In this document: positions 6,990-16,300 of the stretch, piece by piece
How positions within the stretch are numbered: position 1 is the first letter of the stretch
How the letters are laid out: each line of letters begins with the position of its first letter
From: Paenalicyclobacillus ferrooxydans
GTDB taxonomy: Bacteria > Bacillota > Bacilli > Alicyclobacillales > Alicyclobacillaceae
NCBI RefSeq assembly: GCF_001399675.1
Contig: NZ_LJCO01000008.1
Coordinates: forward strand, 310,001 to 374,000
DNA length: 64,000 bases
Direction: 5' to 3'
Notes under the pieces: generated by a model
The model's input: only the letters and a program-made list of their open reading frames with translations
Told to the model about the DNA's origin: nothing
The model's database searches: none
Made by a program: the position numbers and the translations under genes

Positions 6990-8995
6990 ATTGGTTCGAT
7001 AATCTCATTGCCAATCTCATTAACGCCCTGGCGAACGGCATACAGATGCTGCTAGATCACACCATCGTTTCAGGTGGCAATGTTACCGGGAACGTCATGG
7101 GGAATGTAATCCTAACAGGCTTCTTTCCAAGTGCTCATGTACCAGCTTGGGGAACGGGGAGTTTTGCGGATGTGATGGATGCAAAAGCGACGACCTCCCT
7201 ACAACCGTTCGCAGTTGCTTTTTGGGCGTTTGGATGGACATTTCTGCTTGTGGCGCTGTATTTACTGGTTATCCAGGTATCTGGAGCCGCCAACAGCGCC
7301 ATTCAGCGGGAACGGTTAAAAAACGGGTGTGTAGGGCTCGTCATCGCGGCTGTGATGATGTGGGTTGGACCACATTTCGCGGTTCTGATCACGCAATTGT
7401 TCTACTACCCAAGCGATTACTTTCTGACCTTGAATCCATTGATGAAGTGGACCTCGCTGAACACCAGCGGTGGTCAGGGGCTGCTGAACTCCGTGGTCAA
7501 TTTTCTACAGGCCATCTTGTCATTGGTTGTGTGGCTTGTTTATGAGTTTCGAAAGGTGTTCTTGTATGTTTGGATGTTGTTCTTTCCACTGGCCATGGCG
7601 TTTCATGCCAATGACCGCACCAGGCCGATTGCGAAAATGTGGTGGACTGAATGGATATATCAAATGGCGATACCGCTTGGGCAGGCGATTGTTTTTGGCA
7701 TTGCGAGTGCAGTCGCCAGTCCAATGAACAGCACGTCACTCACGATTGAAGATATCTTTGTCGCGTTGGCGGGAACCATTGGTCTTTTGGCTTCGGCGGT
7801 TTACGTAAGAAAATTGATTGAGGTCGTCGCCAATACGTTCGGAGCATCCATGGTTGGGTTTAATGGGGGTGCACGACTTGGTCAAATGGCCGCTCTCGGG
7901 CTGAGCGCTTACGCAGCGGATGTAGGAGGGAAGATGGCGGTAAAGGGTGCCGCAAAGGCTATCGGGACACCTGCTAAATCCATTTTCAAGGCGATGGACA
8001 ATATGCCTGCTGTGCGTTCCAAGGCGGAGCAGGCGGTGAAGGAGCGGCCAGAGATGTTCGCCCAAGCCATTCAGGCAGGGGCAGGTGTGGATGACATGAT
8101 GTTGCATCACCAACTCGGGGCGTTTGGGGATGCCATACAGGCTGACGGTTTCGGTCTAGAATCAGGTGGTACAAAGACGAGGTACGCATCATCCATGCCG
8201 ATAAACAAGGGTAATTCGCGTCAGACGGGCGGGCTTTACGGAGGTCCACTCAAACATTCGGTTCGTTCAGGAACGCTAGATGCTATTCGGGGTACAGTGT
8301 CAACTGTAAAAGGCACTGTAACGAACAGCAATCTTGGATTGATTGGGAAGAGCTTGGCCAAGGATTACGCGGATTCCGGGGGCATGGCAGGAGCGATTGC
8401 TTCAAGAACCATACCGGCGATTGGCACGGTAGCAAACGCGGTGAACGGTCGATTCACTGGTTTCGTTTCACAGCCCGTGGCTCGGGCATCCGCGAAATAT
8501 GCTGCAAATCAGCACTTGAAACAAGAGCGACTCCAAACCATGCGAAACCACATGCGAGGGGTGATGGAGACCAACTCTCTGGCAGCACGGTTGCCGAATA
8601 TTAACCATTTGTACGACCCAAAAGAAAATGCGTTCACGCGACTATCGACTGCTGAAGAGTCTTACCGCACTGCGCATATGAACCTGGCATCTGCGCTGCA
8701 GAGTTCTACATCCATGAGTTCGAAACAGGCTGGAATGACGATCATGAAGATGGAGAATCAATGGAATTCGGGGCTTCACGTTTCGAATTTGACCTCATAT
8801 AGTCCCTCGGTACAAGCAGCTTATAAACAGGCATATTCCAGCTATCGGCCAGCCATACTTGACCGACAAGCAAAAGATGCAGTGGTCGCAGGCAGGCTTC
8901 ATGTCACGCCTCCGGTCGACCTGCACAAAAACAACCGGAGTGGTACTCAAGCGCTCATGCAGGATGCGCGTAACGCTGTCATGTATGGTCGTTAA
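6986..8995 (+). CDS. VirB6/TrbL-like polytopic T4SS membrane protein
   Basis: A 669-residue protein. The first 280 residues contain several membrane helices (for example AFWAFGWTFLLVALYLLVIQ and a helix around VFLYVWMLFFPLAMAFHAND). The last about 370 residues are hydrophilic and rich in Gly, Ala, Ser and Thr. This layout fits TrbL/VirB6 channel proteins, whose long soluble tails project from the membrane. It starts 4 nt inside the virB4 end and is the last gene before a strong terminator at 8994-9032, so it closes the T4SS operon. Confidence 0.8.
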   Translation: MNWFDNLIANLINALANGIQMLLDHTIVSGGNVTGNVMGNVILTGFFPSAHVPAWGTGSFADVMDAKATTSLQPFAVAFWAFGWTFLLVALYLLVIQVSGAANSAIQRERLKNGCVGLVIAAVMMWVGPHFAVLITQLFYYPSDYFLTLNPLMKWTSLNTSGGQGLLNSVVNFLQAILSLVVWLVYEFRKVFLYVWMLFFPLAMAFHANDRTRPIAKMWWTEWIYQMAIPLGQAIVFGIASAVASPMNSTSLTIEDIFVALAGTIGLLASAVYVRKLIEVVANTFGASMVGFNGGARLGQMAALGLSAYAADVGGKMAVKGAAKAIGTPAKSIFKAMDNMPAVRSKAEQAVKERPEMFAQAIQAGAGVDDMMLHHQLGAFGDAIQADGFGLESGGTKTRYASSMPINKGNSRQTGGLYGGPLKHSVRSGTLDAIRGTVSTVKGTVTNSNLGLIGKSLAKDYADSGGMAGAIASRTIPAIGTVANAVNGRFTGFVSQPVARASAKYAANQHLKQERLQTMRNHMRGVMETNSLAARLPNINHLYDPKENAFTRLSTAEESYRTAHMNLASALQSSTSMSSKQAGMTIMKMENQWNSGLHVSNLTSYSPSVQAAYKQAYSSYRPAILDRQAKDAVVAGRLHVTPPVDLHKNNRSGTQALMQDARNAVMYGR

Positions 8996-9032
8996 AAATG
9001 TGACTCGGCGAACGATGCCGGGTCACATTTTT
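8994..9032 (+). terminator. Rho-independent terminator of the T4SS operon
   Basis: AAAATGTGACTCGGC pairs with GCCGGGTCACATTTT around the loop GAACGAT, with A and T tracts on the two sides. It begins at the stop codon of the VirB6-like gene. The flanking tracts mean it could also work on the minus strand. Confidence 0.9.
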
Positions 9033-9097
9033 GATCAAAAATCCTCAACGAGATTGATCCTTTCGTGTTAGTGTCGAAGGGAAGGAGGGATGCTAAA

Positions 9098-9526
9098 ATG
9101 CACTGGCTGATCATTCAAATTCGAGATTTACCTTGGTGGATTCCGGGCGTGACGGCTTTGGCTATTTATTGGATACCGAAAGTTATGCTATGGCCATTGC
9201 GCCGACTCGATTGGGTTCATATCCTCGTTGAAGAACAGGCTGAAATGTTGGCCGTAATGGCTCTAGTGGGATTTTACTCGGTGTATGTATTGTCCAAGAC
9301 GTCGGTTCCCATGGCTGAGATTGCACTATTTATTGTTACTTGTGGGACTTTGGGTGGCCTTGTCTGGTTGTGTATGGCAAGTGCCACTTTTTTTGTCTGG
9401 CTAATTCGCTTGCCGGCAAATACCGCATCAGACGAAAATCTAGCTGATGAGAGTGAAGGGATTGAGGGGATTAAACAGACATGGCACAACAACTTCCGGG
9501 TTTTACAAGGGGGGAAGGATGGGTGA
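9098..9526 (+). CDS. Small membrane protein downstream of the T4SS operon
   Basis: A 142-residue protein started at ATG 9098 behind GGAGG; a longer in-frame start at 9065 has no ribosome binding site. It has three probable membrane helices (around WWIPGVTALAIYWIPKVML, MLAVMALVGFYSVYVLS and IALFIVTCGTLGGLVWLCM) and an acidic C-terminal tail. No family recognised. It follows the T4SS terminator, so its promoter is unclear; it may be a late transfer gene or entry-exclusion-type membrane protein, which is a guess from position. Confidence 0.6.
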   Translation: MHWLIIQIRDLPWWIPGVTALAIYWIPKVMLWPLRRLDWVHILVEEQAEMLAVMALVGFYSVYVLSKTSVPMAEIALFIVTCGTLGGLVWLCMASATFFVWLIRLPANTASDENLADESEGIEGIKQTWHNNFRVLQGGKDG

Positions 9527-10387
9527 ACACATTTCCGTACAATCGAAAAATGCACCAAAACGCGGTGTAAAAATATACCACGTTTTTGACGTTTATGCAG
9601 TTTCGGCAGGGTGCGCTTCTTCAGCATTTGGAGCGTTTAGTTGAGCAAGCACCGCTATCAATCAAGTAAGTTGAGGTGGGAATTCAGGAGGTTTAGTAGG
9701 ATAAACTGTTTGGAAATGGAATACCTATATCTCCATGATGCTGAAGTAGGTCCAATCACTGTGGATACAAACAGCGTGAGCGGCTACAGTAAGGCTAACC
9801 TATCCAGGAAATTATGAGGCCACTCTCCTGTTCCGTGACGTAATTCACGTACACATACCACTACATAAGCCTTCGGGCAGCGGCATTTATGTGTCCTATG
9901 TAGAAGTACGGAGCACAGACAGTGGAATAGATCCTCTTATTTTAAGACGGTCATTGTTCTCAACTCGGGCGATGAAATAACTATTAGTGCTGGCAAATTA
10001 GATGTTGATGGATACAAGGACCCACGACCACGGCTTCCTTAAAGGCTGTACGCAGCAAAGTTTCTCAGTTAACGGGCAGCACAATTCAAAACAGGCGGTG
10101 AAACTGTGCACGATATCATCCAACCGAATTTTTCAGTCGACATTGACGGCTACACGTATCTGGGACGAGGATCAACTGTTGTCGGTGGAACACCTAGATC
10201 GAGCAGAAATAAAGATATTGCATATGCCAACTGTGGCTCGCTAATGCCAGCCTCGTTTAACCCGTTTCGACGGTTGTTCATTGAACAGGCTCAGGGGGCT
10301 GTTCAATGAAGTGGAAAATAAGTTAGCGTTCGCGACGAACGAGAGCCCCAGGTAGTTGTAAAAGCCGCCTTCGTATCGTCCGACTGT
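9527..10387. other. Degenerate intergenic stretch with coding remnants
   Basis: No intact gene was found. Short open stretches in different frames read like decayed secreted-protein sequence, for example TVIVLNSGDEITISAGKLDV near 9950 and FSVDIDGYTYLGRGSTVVGG near 10120, each soon closed by stops. The stretch leads into two broken insertion sequences, so it looks like a decay zone between the T4SS operon and the biosynthetic island. Confidence 0.5.
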
Positions 10388-10690
10388 CTACCGTCGAACT
10401 GCAGGTTGCAGCGCTACTTCTTTGTATAGCAGGAACAGTTTGTACGCCAGTAGCTTCAGAGCTTGCAGTGCTTTGTTGGCACTGAAATGCTGACTGGAGA
10501 ACTGGTTGATGGCGAAATCATATTTGGCTTCCTTGACTTGACTCTTGCAAAAATGGTGTCGTCGAATTGAATCAGTGAATGATGAACAAATAGAACCTTT
10601 ATCGAATGCCGGAACATCAATAGGACGACCTTCCTTTTCGTCGAATCGGCTGTAACGGGGCCATTTCCGAGAAAGGGGCTGGCCACCTTG
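10388..10690 (-). pseudogene. C-terminal remnant of an IS1380-like transposase
   Basis: On the minus strand a frame without a start codon reads RYSRFDEKEGRPIDVPAFDK, then SQVKEAKYDFAINQFSSQHF, then a hydrophobic stretch ending KLLAYKLFLLYKE, and stops at 10388. The K-E-x-K-Y-D-F-A pattern followed by an Asn-rich helix and A-Y-x-L-F/L is typical of the C-terminus of IS1380-family DDE transposases. The N-terminal catalytic part is missing. A relic of an old insertion; not functional. Confidence 0.55.
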
Positions 10691-10707
10691 ATAGTGTCGT
10701 TCTATTC

Positions 10708-11861
10708 GTATATCGTTAATTCTTTTTGCTTCTCCAGTTGGAACTCTCTCGTCCGCAGATGAACCATTTTCTTGCCATTATGCACGGCATCATCCTGTGT
10801 GACGGCAGAAAGACTGTTACGCAAATACGAAGCCAGACCAAGGCAAATCGTGACCTGAGTTGTATGACCTGCTTCCTTTCGGAATCGCCTTGGAATCAAC
10901 ATATGGTCAACCGGCAGCGCAGACGATTTTCTTCAATGGTTCATCCACCGAGAGCAAGCAAGGCATCCGGACGAACCGATTGTTTTTCTTCTCATCGACG
11001 ATACAGATTGCATGAAGAACCCGACCGGTCGCGAGATGGAGCAACTCGACTTCCACTTTCTGCACTCTGAAGGCAAGGCGGTTTGGTCGCATATCCTAGT
11101 CACCTCCCACGTGGTTCGGGCGATAAGTCGGCTGTTTGGGATTTCCACCCATATTTTCGGGACCCGGCATGTGCTGATCTCGGATTCCAATTCAAGAGCA
11201 AGATTGATTTGGCGGTCGAACTCGTGTACGTTTTATTCGACAGTAAGTACGCCAGCAAGAAGCTCGTTGATGCATGCAATGCGAAGGGTTTCCATGTGAT
11301 TGCTGCCTTCAAGACTAACCGGACGATGTACCCAGCCGGGGTACGAATCCAAGTCTCAGATTACGCAAACGAGTACATTCGCTGCACGAACCTCCACTCC
11401 GTTACCGTGGAGGACCGTCGTTATCAGATATACGAGTACGAAGGGCAACTCAGCGACATCGAGAGCGTCAAAGTTCTGCTGTGCTGGGAAGGCGGATTCA
11501 ACTCCGATAAGACACCATTTTGCATTCTGAGTACGGATGGCGCATTGGATGTCATTACCGTCCTTCGCCATTACCTGGTGAGGTGGAATATCGAGACTGG
11601 ATACCAATATTTCAAAGACCTGCTGGGCTTTGACCAATACCAAGTGCAATCGTTTCAGGCAATCGAACGTTTCTGGAGTATCCAATGCCTGGTGGATGCA
11701 TATCTCGAGCCACCAGTGAAGCAGTCAGAGTTCCATTTTGACACTGGGAGATGTCGTACGTCGCATCCGCAACGAGTATCTGGGCAACATCGTCTTACCA
11801 GCGAGCACTCGAAAAGCAATCGCTCGTTGAAGTGCTGAAGACCCTGAAGCTTTCCGCCTGA
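10708..11861 (+). mobile_element. Frameshifted DDE transposase (IS701/IS4-like), inactive
   Basis: Pieces of one transposase lie in successive frames. An N-terminal part (SRPQMNHFLAIMHGIILCDG) is followed, after a shift, by FLLIDDTDCMKNPTGREMEQ with the first catalytic Asp, then after about 11085 by the part with VLFDSKYASKKLVDACNAKG (second Asp) and WNIETGYQYFKDLLGFDQYQ (catalytic Glu). A last shift near 11740 leads to the true C-terminus QRALEKQSLVEVLKTLKLSA at 11861. At least three frameshifts make it a pseudogene. It borders the biosynthetic island on its left. Confidence 0.75.
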
Positions 11862-12119
11862 CTGAGGCTGACAAAAGCCCTGCTACTCGTGTGCCCAAAT
11901 TCAGAATGCTGAGGCCCGTTTTGCAAGGGCCAAGTTATTGACAGCAACGTGGTAGAGGCGTAAGGTTAATTCACACACTATTCGGATTTGTTCGGGGCAG
12001 CAATGTTGGGGAAAGGAAGGAAAGAATTATAAAGTTTTGCATACACTTTATCCGAAGTTGGTGATCTGCCTCATCGCTACGTCTTTTGCATACTTTGCAT
12101 ATATAAGGTGGTGTCTAAC

Positions 12120-12875
12120 TTGTTTCGTGCATATACGATATCGCAACAAGACTTGGACGATAGGCTACACATATACGAAAAGGCTAGAAAAGCATACGAC
12201 TGGAATCCTAAGCATGACATTTCCTGGAATGATTCATGGGGGTTTAAGGATAGCGAGTTAGAATTCGCATGGAACCTTGCAAGTCAATCTGTAAGTGCGG
12301 AAGAAGTAGGAATGTTAGTTGCCGCAAAGTTGCTTACTGAGGCTGATGATGCTCCTTCAAGACTGTGTTTGGCAACAGCAGTTTCTGATGAAGCAAAGCA
12401 CTGTGAAGTATTTTCTAGATTTGCGCTACTTTGTGGTGGAAATATAAAACCACCGGATCCCGCTAGGGATGATTTGTTGGACACATTATTAGGTCTAAAC
12501 CCCACAGGGAGGTTTCTAGTACATACGTTATTAGAAGGGCTAGCATCTGATGAATTCGCTATGTTTAGAAGAGCTTTCCAAGGAACTATATTAGACGAAA
12601 TATATCAAAGAGTCATACAGGATGAATCTAGGCATGTGGCAATGGGCATCGAGTATCTTAAATGGGCTGTTGAAAGAATGAACGATGATGAAATACAGGA
12701 ATTAAGGGAGCACTCAAAAAGGATATATGATTTAACGGGGATTGATCAACCGGGGGCTTTTAACTGGTTAGGGAAATTAATAGGGCAGTCTCCTGATAAA
12801 ATTCAAAAGACGTTCATATTGAGGAATAGGAGTAGATTAAACCTGATTTTGTCGCGAAAGGGGGTGAAAGCGTGA
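12120..12875 (+). CDS. Ferritin-like diiron oxygenase, biosynthetic island
   Basis: A 251-residue protein from TTG 12120 behind AAGGTGGTG; the longer frame from GTG 12108 would start inside that ribosome binding site. It carries the ferritin-like carboxylate diiron pattern: a Glu in LLTEADDAPSR, then SDEAKHCEVF (ExxH), a Glu in LLEGLASDEF, then IQDESRHVAMG (ExxH). Such proteins bind two irons and usually activate O2 for hydroxylation, desaturation or N-oxygenation. As first gene of the RiPP-like island it probably oxidises the peptide or a small precursor. Its stop codon overlaps the GTG start of the 22-codon peptide gene, so the two are coupled. The exact reaction cannot be read from sequence. 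Confidence 0.8.
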   Translation: MFRAYTISQQDLDDRLHIYEKARKAYDWNPKHDISWNDSWGFKDSELEFAWNLASQSVSAEEVGMLVAAKLLTEADDAPSRLCLATAVSDEAKHCEVFSRFALLCGGNIKPPDPARDDLLDTLLGLNPTGRFLVHTLLEGLASDEFAMFRRAFQGTILDEIYQRVIQDESRHVAMGIEYLKWAVERMNDDEIQELREHSKRIYDLTGIDQPGAFNWLGKLIGQSPDKIQKTFILRNRSRLNLILSRKGVKA

Positions 12876-12940
12876 AGAAGGTTAAGATTCCGAAACGAGT
12901 AAAACCAGGTACATGTCACTACATGATTACACAGTCATAA
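12872..12940 (+). CDS. Candidate RiPP precursor peptide (22 residues)
   Basis: A very short gene from GTG 12872, which overlaps the TGA of the diiron gene and sits behind the strong AGGGGGTG (12859-12866). The first ten residues, MKKVKIPKRV, are strongly basic and leader-like; the last twelve, KPGTCHYMITQS, contain one Cys, one His, one Tyr, one Met and two Thr. It is followed by a hairpin (12973-12994) and then the radical SAM maturase. Size, ribosome binding site and position fit a precursor peptide. No similarity to a named precursor family was recognised, so the role is inferred. It could also be a regulatory leader peptide. Confidence 0.6.
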   Translation: MKKVKIPKRVKPGTCHYMITQS

Positions 12941-12972
12941 TGATGTCAATCAATTCAGAATTGTAAGACCGC

Positions 12973-12994
12973 GGGTGGAGCAACTGCTTCACCC
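12973..12994 (+). promoter_or_regulatory. Hairpin between peptide gene and maturase
   Basis: GGGTGGAGCA pairs with TGCTTCACCC across a two-base loop, with one G-T pair. No T run follows. Position between a small abundant gene and a large enzyme gene suggests partial termination or protection of the upstream mRNA, as often seen behind RiPP precursor genes. Confidence 0.5.
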
Positions 12995-13096
12995 CCATTA
13001 CATAAAATCAAGTCAATACATATCCCATTTTAAGTAAAGCGTAAGTATAAGGGAGTAGTAATATCTTACTCAAGTCTCCGGAAAAAGGTGATTCAG

Positions 13097-14962
13097 TTGA
13101 AGATCTCTCTAGTGAATATGCCTTGGCAAGCTTTAGATTACCCTTCTCTAGCCTGTGGTATTTTACAAACAGTTATATCTAAACTCAGACCAAATGACGA
13201 GGTATTAGAATACCACGGAAATATAAAATGGGCCGAGTACCTGTTAGAAATCACATCAGGAGATATCACGCCAATTGAGTACAATATAATTTCCGACAAT
13301 ACTTTTTACTATGGTGCAGGAGATTGGGTCTTCGGAATTGCAGAAAAAGATAGGACTTCGTGTGGGAAGGACTATATAGGATACCTGACTGATATAGGTG
13401 TTTCCAATGACATTATCCGACTCGTGATTAACCTCCGTAAGCTTTCTAATGAATTTGTCGAAAGATCATCGCGAGAAATATTAAGTACTAAACCCGATGT
13501 CGTCGGATTTTCCACCACATTTATGCAAAATGCTGCATCACTTCAGGTGGCAAAAAGGATAAAAGAAATCTCATCAGGCACAACAATCGTTTTCGGAGGC
13601 GGAAATTGTGACGATCAACAAGGATTAGCGTTACACAGAAACTTCCCGTTTATAGACTTTGTTGTTCGTGGCGAGGGTGAAGAAACTTTCCCACAATTAC
13701 TAGACGCAATTGAGTCTGGAAATGGATTTGAACAGATTATGGGACTGTGTTGGAGAAACAGGGAAAAACAAATCGTACATAACGAACAGAGTAAGCACCC
13801 TGTTCCCATATGGAAGGTTCCCGAGCCAATCTATGATTCCTATTTCGAAATGATTAATCAATCCCCTATTCGAGGTTATATTGAACCAAAACTTACTTTT
13901 GAGGGTGCCAGAGGCTGTTGGTGGGGTGAAAAAAGTCAGTGCACTTTTTGTGGACTAAATGGGTCAAGTATGGCGTTTCGGAGTAAAGATCCTGAATTAC
14001 TTGTATCCACTATAGAATCTGCAGTTAAGAAGTATCAAACACTTGACGTGATAATGGTTGATAACATAATTGACACGAAGTTCTTTTCTACTCTTCTTCC
14101 TAAGTTACGTGATGATGATTGGGATTTAAGAATGCACTATGAAGTAAAATCAAACCTTAGTGAAGAGCAAGTTAGTATGCTCAAGGACGCAAAAGTGTTT
14201 CACATACAGCCCGGTATCGAGAGTCTAAATACCAGGGTTTTAAAACTCATGAAGAAGGGGGTTACAGGTACCCAGAATATAAAGTTACTTCGATGGTGCG
14301 AGGAGAGCAATTTGGACGTGTCATGGAACTATTTGTACGGGTTCCCGGGTGAAGAACAAACTGATTATGACGATATTATCAGCCAGATTTCTTCATTACA
14401 TCACTTACACCCCCCGGCTGGGGCAACACGTATAGCACTTGAACGGTTTAGTCCATACTTTGAGGATTCGTCATTAGGTTTAACCAACTTAGGGGCTGCC
14501 AAGTTTTATAGATATTTATATGAGTTGTCCGATAATGAATTGGCAGAAATGGCGTATTTATTCGACGCGACACGGCAAGGTATCGATGAGCAAGTGGCTC
14601 TCAGATTAAAAAGAGAATTGGAGAAATGGATTAAAAATTACCCAACAAGTACATTAGAGTATTTTGCGCTTCCTGGTGGCCAACTTCTAATTGAGGATCG
14701 ACGGATGCCAAATCAAAAGGAATACATCATTGAGAATCCTATTTTAGCTCGAGCGTACATTGAATTATTTAACGGCCTTACAATAAGCTCTTTGTCTAAA
14801 AAACTGATATCACAGTTTGGACACCAGGAGGCATGCTTAGAAGACTTTCTTAGCTCATGGATTAATAGTCAAGTTAATTTAGGGCTAGTATTTCGTGATC
14901 GGGAAAGGTTTACTTCGTTAGCAACCAAACCTAACGCTCAAAGAATTAGGATTGTGGGGTAA
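13097..14962 (+). CDS. Cobalamin-type radical SAM RiPP maturase (C-methyltransferase family)
   Basis: A 621-residue enzyme from TTG 13097 behind AAAGGTGA. An N-terminal Rossmann-like B12-binding region (about residues 130-215, VVGFSTTFMQNAASLQVAKR and FGGGNCDDQQG) has no DxHxxG motif. The radical SAM core follows with its iron-sulfur cysteines in RGCWWGEKSQCTFCGLNG (near residues 274-286), i.e. C-x7-C-x2-C. The RGCWWGEKxxCTFCGLNG signature is, from memory, that of the RiPP maturation radical SAM protein 1 family (TIGR03975). These enzymes are thought to methylate unactivated carbons of peptides using methylcobalamin. It probably acts on the 22-residue peptide together with the partner gene that follows. 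Confidence 0.88.
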   Translation: MKISLVNMPWQALDYPSLACGILQTVISKLRPNDEVLEYHGNIKWAEYLLEITSGDITPIEYNIISDNTFYYGAGDWVFGIAEKDRTSCGKDYIGYLTDIGVSNDIIRLVINLRKLSNEFVERSSREILSTKPDVVGFSTTFMQNAASLQVAKRIKEISSGTTIVFGGGNCDDQQGLALHRNFPFIDFVVRGEGEETFPQLLDAIESGNGFEQIMGLCWRNREKQIVHNEQSKHPVPIWKVPEPIYDSYFEMINQSPIRGYIEPKLTFEGARGCWWGEKSQCTFCGLNGSSMAFRSKDPELLVSTIESAVKKYQTLDVIMVDNIIDTKFFSTLLPKLRDDDWDLRMHYEVKSNLSEEQVSMLKDAKVFHIQPGIESLNTRVLKLMKKGVTGTQNIKLLRWCEESNLDVSWNYLYGFPGEEQTDYDDIISQISSLHHLHPPAGATRIALERFSPYFEDSSLGLTNLGAAKFYRYLYELSDNELAEMAYLFDATRQGIDEQVALRLKRELEKWIKNYPTSTLEYFALPGGQLLIEDRRMPNQKEYIIENPILARAYIELFNGLTISSLSKKLISQFGHQEACLEDFLSSWINSQVNLGLVFRDRERFTSLATKPNAQRIRIVG

Positions 14963-15549
14963 TGCAAATGCAAATCTTATCACGCATTAGATACCTTGAC
15001 AAGGAGGAATATCCCTCTTTCGAGGAACTGTCGAATATGATAGATAGTGGTGCTGAAAGGTGCGAGGCAACAGTGAAATTCGACTTAAACAGTCCCGGTT
15101 CCACCGTACACGCAATAGAATTTTTACGTAATGCCATGGCTTTGGGCATGAGGGTATCCTGGAGGTTAATTCTAGAGTCTGACATTGAACTTTCAAATCT
15201 ATACCACATTACCCCTCCATCCTCGTGTAATGGTGATACGTCCGTAGTAAAAAAATGGGCTGAAAACTATCACTATGGCTCATTTTTCTGGAGGAAGGGA
15301 CCCGACTTTGTAATTATAAAGGATACTCGTGATGAGAATAATTCCTCCCAGTTCGTCATTGATGATCCTGAAACTCTTGAAGCCTTCTATAAATGTCTTA
15401 CCCCCCAACAACTTCGAAACATAGACATCGTTGATAATCCAATAATAGAAGAATTGGTTTCAGAAGGAGTAATTCTAAAACTTGGGGATTGGCTTTTAAC
15501 TTTGCCATACAGAATTCATAGCTGGCCGGTACCTTACGATTCGATTTAG
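14962..15549 (+). CDS. DUF5825-like partner of the radical SAM maturase
   Basis: A 195-residue protein whose ATG overlaps the maturase stop (TAATG), so translation is coupled. It has no membrane segment or nucleotide motif. Features include an early domain with SGAERCEATVKFDLNSPGST, a central WAENYHYGSFFWRKGPDFVI stretch and a C-terminal winged-helix-like segment, NPIIEELVSEGVILKLGDWL. It resembles the DUF5825 proteins that I recall next to RiPP radical SAM C-methyltransferases; the name is from memory and unverified. Likely a peptide-recognition or scaffold subunit. Confidence 0.55.
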   Translation: MQMQILSRIRYLDKEEYPSFEELSNMIDSGAERCEATVKFDLNSPGSTVHAIEFLRNAMALGMRVSWRLILESDIELSNLYHITPPSSCNGDTSVVKKWAENYHYGSFFWRKGPDFVIIKDTRDENNSSQFVIDDPETLEAFYKCLTPQQLRNIDIVDNPIIEELVSEGVILKLGDWLLTLPYRIHSWPVPYDSI

Positions 15550-15563
15550 GGGAGGTGATTAAC

Positions 15564-16280
15564 TTGCCAAAAACAGCTATAGTCACAGGTGCAAGTAGCG
15601 GAATAGGACGCAGTATTGCGGAACTTCTCGCTTCGAAGGGATATAATCTTGTTGTGTTATCTAGGAGAAAAAAGCTATTAGAACAAATGTCCAAGGAAAT
15701 CATGCGCAAACATGAAGTAGCGGTGGAACCGTATGAAATAGATATAGCGGATCCTATCCAGGTTAAAAATACGTCTCAGGAGGTTCTGAACACTCATAAT
15801 AAAATTGACGTTCTAGTGAATGCAGCAGGACATGGTAAGGGTGTAGGACGAGTGCTTAATATTAGTGACGAAGACGTGGTGGATCAAATCTCCACTAATT
15901 TGACAGGTACAATATTACTCACAAAGTCCTATATTAAGCACATGGAAGAGGGACACATAATTTTTATCGGTTCCATATTCTCATCCGTCCTCTTGCCTGA
16001 TTGGAGCATTTACTCGGCGGCAAAACATGGTTTGCTGGCATTTTCCAAAACGTTACGTACCGAGTCAAAGAATACTAAGGTAACAGTTGTAGATCCAGGG
16101 TCTGTAGATACAGATTTTATATATACTGCTACCCATGGCTCACACCGTAACAATTGGCCCTATAAACCATTGGATCCCGGTGATATTGCAGAAACAGTTC
16201 ACTGGATACTGTGTCAGCCCCAGCATGTTGAAATAACTCACGTGGAAATAAAGCCTTGGAAAGAACGCCAAATTCCATAA
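15564..16280 (+). CDS. Short-chain dehydrogenase/reductase (SDR)
   Basis: A 238-residue classical SDR. The NAD(P) site is TGASSGIGRS at the N-terminus with an Arg-rich segment after beta-2 (LSRRKK), which points to NADP(H). VNAAGHGKGVG is the NNAG-type motif. The active-site Ser lies in IGSIFSS and Tyr-x-x-x-Lys in IYSAAKHG. The start is TTG 15564, eight bases behind GGAGGTGA. In the island it would reduce or oxidise a carbonyl or hydroxyl group, perhaps one made by the diiron enzyme. The substrate is unknown. Confidence 0.9.
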   Translation: MPKTAIVTGASSGIGRSIAELLASKGYNLVVLSRRKKLLEQMSKEIMRKHEVAVEPYEIDIADPIQVKNTSQEVLNTHNKIDVLVNAAGHGKGVGRVLNISDEDVVDQISTNLTGTILLTKSYIKHMEEGHIIFIGSIFSSVLLPDWSIYSAAKHGLLAFSKTLRTESKNTKVTVVDPGSVDTDFIYTATHGSHRNNWPYKPLDPGDIAETVHWILCQPQHVEITHVEIKPWKERQIP

Positions 16281-16300
16281 ACGATGGGAGGGATCCGATT

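Noticed and set aside
9447-9644. Open frame overlapping the end of the membrane-protein gene at 9098
   Set aside because: It reads across the stop of a better supported gene and has no start signal or recognisable domain.
10002-10309. Two open frames in the decay zone before the insertion sequences
   Set aside because: They lack ribosome binding sites, overlap one another and look like shifted pieces of one decayed gene.
12037-12261. Open frame starting at TTG 12037 that overlaps the diiron gene
   Set aside because: The nearest purine-rich stretch is too far upstream and the frame runs through the diiron gene, whose own ribosome binding site and motifs are clear.
12940-12966. Eight-codon ATG frame right after the candidate precursor
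   Set aside because: It has no ribosome binding site, is too short and shows no leader-like features.
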